The notes under the pieces are model-generated. The model was not told where the DNA came from and ran no database searches. It saw only the letters and a program-made list of their open reading frames with translations. A program made the position numbers and the translations under genes. A stretch of DNA of 64,000 nucleotides from Methanobrevibacter sp. (lineage in GTDB: Archaea; Methanobacteriota; Methanobacteria; Methanobacteriales; Methanobacteriaceae), in the NCBI RefSeq assembly GCF_017410345.1, contig NZ_JAFQQZ010000028.1:1-64000 (forward strand), written 5' to 3'. Positions 61,339 through 64,000 of the stretch are shown here, in pieces (position 1 is the stretch's first letter; every line of letters starts with the position of its first letter).

Positions 61339-62190
61339 TTATTTCATTTTAGCCAATCTTTTTTCAAAGTAAGGCAATTTCTTTTCATTATCCGCAAACA
61401 CTTCACATGCGGTTTCCAAGACTCTCACTTCATTGTCATAGTCATTCTCTTTTCTGTAAAGGACACATAACCTTTTATATGCTGCATCTTTTGGCTGTTT
61501 TGATTCAACATACCTTTCATATTCCTTAATCGCCTTTTTAAGGTTGGCCTCTTCCATTTCCTTGATGGTGCTCATTGGAATGACTTTTACAATTGCTTTT
61601 CCTGATGCCTTGGCCTTTTTCCTCTTTTCAGCCTTTTTGATTGCCTTATTGCAGGATTTCTTAAAGTCCTTATCGTCTTCAGTCTTTCTTGCCTGCTTGA
61701 TTAATTTAATGGATTCGTCAGTTGCCAAATCTCCCAAAGCTTGAATTGCAGCCAATTTTACACCCCAATCCTCATCTTCAAGACATTTTGCAATATTATC
61801 AAATTCATCTTCAGCTTGAAGCTCACCTAATGATCTGACAGCCACTTTTCTTACTCCGAAATCCTCATCATCAAGGGATTCGACAAAATAAGGAATTACC
61901 TTCTCATCTTCAGTTTCCTTAAGTGCAAATGCAAGGAATCTTTTATCCTTTCCTTCTGATTTGGTGAATTCCTCAATCAGTTTATCTACAGCTGCATCCC
62001 CCATGTTTCCCAAAATCTCTGCAGCCTTAAAACGAACCTGCGCATTTTCATCCTTAGTGGCTTGAATCAATGGGTCGATGATTGCCTCATCATTTACATT
62101 TTCCAAGCTTGCAATAGCTGATTTTCTGGTAGCTACATCCTCATCCTTCAATGCTTCAATAGCTTCTTCAATTGATAAGTTTCCAACCAT
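61339..62190 (-). CDS. HEAT-repeat (PBS lyase-like) protein
   Basis: Protein of 283 residues. Residues about 1-190 hold five to six HEAT repeats of the PBS-lyase type (e.g. AIEALKDEDVATRKSAIASL, LIQATKDENAQVRFKAAEIL, ESLDDEDFGVRKVAVRSLGE, KCLEDEDWGVKLAAIQALGD). The end (about 195-283) is basic then helical, TPR-like. It probably serves as a protein-binding scaffold; no enzyme site is evident. GAGGATTATT precedes ATG at 62190. It is divergent from the Lhr-type helicase gene. Confidence 0.88.
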   Translation of the reverse strand: MVGNLSIEEAIEALKDEDVATRKSAIASLENVNDEAIIDPLIQATKDENAQVRFKAAEILGNMGDAAVDKLIEEFTKSEGKDKRFLAFALKETEDEKVIPYFVESLDDEDFGVRKVAVRSLGELQAEDEFDNIAKCLEDEDWGVKLAAIQALGDLATDESIKLIKQARKTEDDKDFKKSCNKAIKKAEKRKKAKASGKAIVKVIPMSTIKEMEEANLKKAIKEYERYVESKQPKDAAYKRLCVLYRKENDYDNEVRVLETACEVFADNEKKLPYFEKRLAKMK

Positions 62191-62349
62191 AATAAATCCT
62201 CATTAAATAAAAATTGAAATTGTAAATCAATAAAAATTAAAAATAGTCATGAAAAATAAAAAATTCATGCCATCAAACTAAATTTTTAATTTAATAATAT
62301 TTAAGTTAAAACTAATATTTAAATTAATTCGGATAAAAAACTTAAAGTT

Positions 62350-62395
62350 AAACGAATTATTAACTAAACTATAAACGAATTATTAACTAAACTAT
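62350..62395. repeat. Perfect 23-bp tandem duplication
   Basis: Two exact copies of a 23-bp unit beginning AAACGAATTATTAACTAA (62350-62372, 62373-62395) in the spacer between the divergent HEAT-repeat and helicase genes, about 90 bp before the helicase start. It may be a tandem regulator site or a fresh slip duplication. Confidence 0.8.
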
Positions 62396-62483
62396 AAAAT
62401 AAATAAATTACATAAAATAATTAGTACAGTATTTAAAACAGAAGATTAGATATAAATTATACCACCAAATAAGAATTGATAAT

Positions 62484-64000
62484 ATGATAAGAAAACAGAC
62501 AAAAAGTTATTCAAAAAAAGAGATTTATAAAAATCTCCATCCTTACGTAAAAGAATGGTTTGAGAATAACTTTGATGACTTTACACCTGCACAGAAACAA
62601 GCGATTCCTGAAATTCATAAGGGAAAGAACATACTTGTCTCATCACCAACAGGATCTGGAAAGACTCTGACCGCTTTTTTATCAGTCATAAATGAATTGA
62701 CCGAACTTGCCGATAAGGGAGAGCTTGAAGATAAAGTATACTGCATTTACATATCTCCACTAAAGGCTTTGGACAATGACATTGAAAGGAACCTGGACCA
62801 GCCACTTAGGGAAATAGAAAAGATAGCTAAAAAGCCTTTGGGAATTAGAAAAGCCGTAAGAACCGGAGACACCACCCAATACCAAAGAACAAAAATGTTG
62901 AAATCCCCTCCACATATCCTAATTACAACTCCCGAAACATTGTCAATACTCCTCGTCGCCCCTAAATTCAGGGAAAAGCTTTCACATGTGAAATATGTGA
63001 TAGTGGATGAGATTCATTCATTGGCTGAAAACAAGAGAGGAGTCCATTTAAGCTTGTCTCTTGAGAGATTGCAGCATCTGATAGGGGGATATACAAGGAT
63101 TGGACTCTCCGCTACAGTCAGCCCCCTTGAAGAGGTTGCAAAATTCCTTGTTGGATACGAATACGGAATAGAAAGGGACTGCATTCTAGTTGATATAGAC
63201 TATCTGAAGGAATTGGATATAGAAGTCATCTCTCCAGTTGACGATATTGTAATAGCTGACGATGAGGATACAAGGATGGCAACCTATGCACTGATTGATG
63301 ACCTGGTGATGGAACACAAGACAACATTGATATTCACAAATACCCGTAGCGCAACTGAACGCTACGTTTATAATCTTAAAAAGCTCTATGGAGAGCACTT
63401 CAACAACAGTAACATTATGGCTCACCACTCCTCACTATCCAAGGAATCAAGATTGGAAACCGAGGAAAAACTCAAAAAGGGAGAACTGAAAGCCGTAGTG
63501 TCCTCCACATCACTTGAACTTGGAATTGATATCGGTTATATCGACCTTGTAATACTGATCAACTCTCCGAAATCAGTTTCAAGGGCATTGCAGAGAATAG
63601 GCAGAAGCGGACATAGGCTGCATGAAAAGTCAAAGGGAAGAATAATCGTTACAGATAGGGACGAACTTGTGGAATGTTCCGTGCTATTGAAGAATGCAAA
63701 GGAAGGGAAAATCGACAATATTAAGATTCCAAAGGACTGCTTGGATGTGCTTTCACAGCATATCTATGGAATGGGAATCGAAAACCCTTGGGACATTGAC
63801 TATGCCTATGATGTAATTAGAAAAAGCTATTGCTATAAGGACCTAGAAAGGGACGACTACGAAGATGTCCTAAGCTATTTGGCAGGAGAATATGTGGAGC
63901 TTGAAGAGCGTTACGTTTATGCAAAAATCTGGATTGACTATAAGGAAAATACCTTTGGAAAGAGAGGAAAACTGGCAAGAATGCTTTATTCAACAAATAT
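62484..64000 (+). CDS. lhr: Lhr-type ATP-dependent helicase (partial, runs off the window)
   Basis: Five hundred and five codons of a superfamily 2 helicase, cut by the window edge. Visible motifs: Q-motif-like [17 protein letters not shown], Walker [10 protein letters not shown] (about 53-61), [14 protein letters not shown] box ([20 protein letters not shown]), SAT (GLSATVSP), then the second RecA domain with [11 protein letters not shown] and QRIGRSGHR. This order and the Ia block [16 protein letters not shown] match archaeal Lhr-core proteins, which unwind DNA/RNA hybrids in repair. The ATG at 62484 has no clear ribosome binding site. Confidence 0.9.
   Translation, partial: MIRKQTKSYSKKEIYKNLHPYVKEWFENNFDDFTPAQKQAIPEIHKGKNILVSSPTGSGKTLTAFLSVINELTELADKGELEDKVYCIYISPLKALDNDIERNLDQPLREIEKIAKKPLGIRKAVRTGDTTQYQRTKMLKSPPHILITTPETLSILLVAPKFREKLSHVKYVIVDEIHSLAENKRGVHLSLSLERLQHLIGGYTRIGLSATVSPLEEVAKFLVGYEYGIERDCILVDIDYLKELDIEVISPVDDIVIADDEDTRMATYALIDDLVMEHKTTLIFTNTRSATERYVYNLKKLYGEHFNNSNIMAHHSSLSKESRLETEEKLKKGELKAVVSSTSLELGIDIGYIDLVILINSPKSVSRALQRIGRSGHRLHEKSKGRIIVTDRDELVECSVLLKNAKEGKIDNIKIPKDCLDVLSQHIYGMGIENPWDIDYAYDVIRKSYCYKDLERDDYEDVLSYLAGEYVELEERYVYAKIWIDYKENTFGKRGKLARMLYSTN

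Noticed and set aside
1-64000. tRNA, rRNA, CRISPR arrays, insertion sequences or prophage
   Set aside because: Read through all spacers for tRNA-like T-loops, regular repeat arrays and transposase or integrase genes; none was convincing. The two hairpin copies and short repeats are too few for an array.

Overview
The window is AT-rich archaeal DNA that reads like a Methanobrevibacter (Methanobacteriales) chromosome. The genus is inferred from gene content: a large adhesin-like beta-helix protein, a TfrB-type CoM/CoB fumarate reductase subunit, the YcaO/TfuA pair that thioamidates McrA, F420-pathway CofA, archaeal SepF, TiaS, NucS, Thg1, IorAB and two FilR1-type regulators. Ribosome binding sites of the GGTGA/GGAGGTGA type precede most genes, and in several genes they choose an internal ATG over the longest open frame. 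I saw no rRNA, tRNA, CRISPR array, transposase or prophage. About 60 protein genes are supported. The last one, an Lhr-type helicase, runs off the right edge.

Layout. 0.1-3 kb: adhesin-like surface protein with an ambiguous start. 3-9.8 kb: DUF3100 membrane protein, tiaS, an XRE regulator, a small membrane protein, a lone TIR-like protein, fdhD and an unknown TIM-barrel-like protein. 9.9-12.2 kb: a TetR-radical SAM operon with a palindromic operator, and a YbjQ-family protein. 12.4-20.2 kb: serA, a JAMM protease, Thg1, nadX, a PRC-barrel protein, a tRNA-binding OB protein and cofA. 20.3-22 kb: an orphan pilin/TadC pair, then a 24-residue ORF with a perfect SD lying between inverted repeats. 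22-26.5 kb: an M24 peptidase, then ycaO, tfuA and a LarE-like sulfurtransferase. 26.6-32.5 kb: a four-CBS protein, a CAT-like protein, an amidohydrolase, DUF2124, a 2TM/LytTR/DUF3021 trio and a zinc-ribbon protein with two AP2-like repeats. 32.5-40.8 kb: iorBA, tfrB, trmJ, an Fe-S protein and glyS. 40.8-50.7 kb: paired FilR1 regulators, a TatD-like hydrolase, a Cys-rich protein, sepF, a DUF1611 protein, ZPR1, a histone-fold/coiled-coil protein, nadC and rnz. 50.7-64 kb: mscS, nadA, a five-gene operon (MATE exporter, amidohydrolase, alpha/beta hydrolase, GNAT, unknown), nucS, mntP, a zinc-ribbon membrane protein, a nitrilase, a HEAT-repeat protein and the helicase.

Functional threads. Three genes of de novo NAD synthesis (nadX, nadA, nadC) lie here unlinked. 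A 21-bp identical element occurs upstream of nadA and upstream of the LarE-like gene. Because Lar-pathway cofactors are built from nicotinic acid adenine dinucleotide, this suggests co-regulation. The LarE-like gene also follows the McrA thioamidation genes, so it could instead supply sulfur to them. A hairpin repeat with covarying stems sits at two convergent gene junctions and is probably a dispersed bidirectional terminator. The most novel-looking items are that hairpin family, the LarE/nadA element, the 24-residue ORF in its inverted-repeat setting, the histone-fold/coiled-coil protein and the MATE operon. None of these could be checked by search here.
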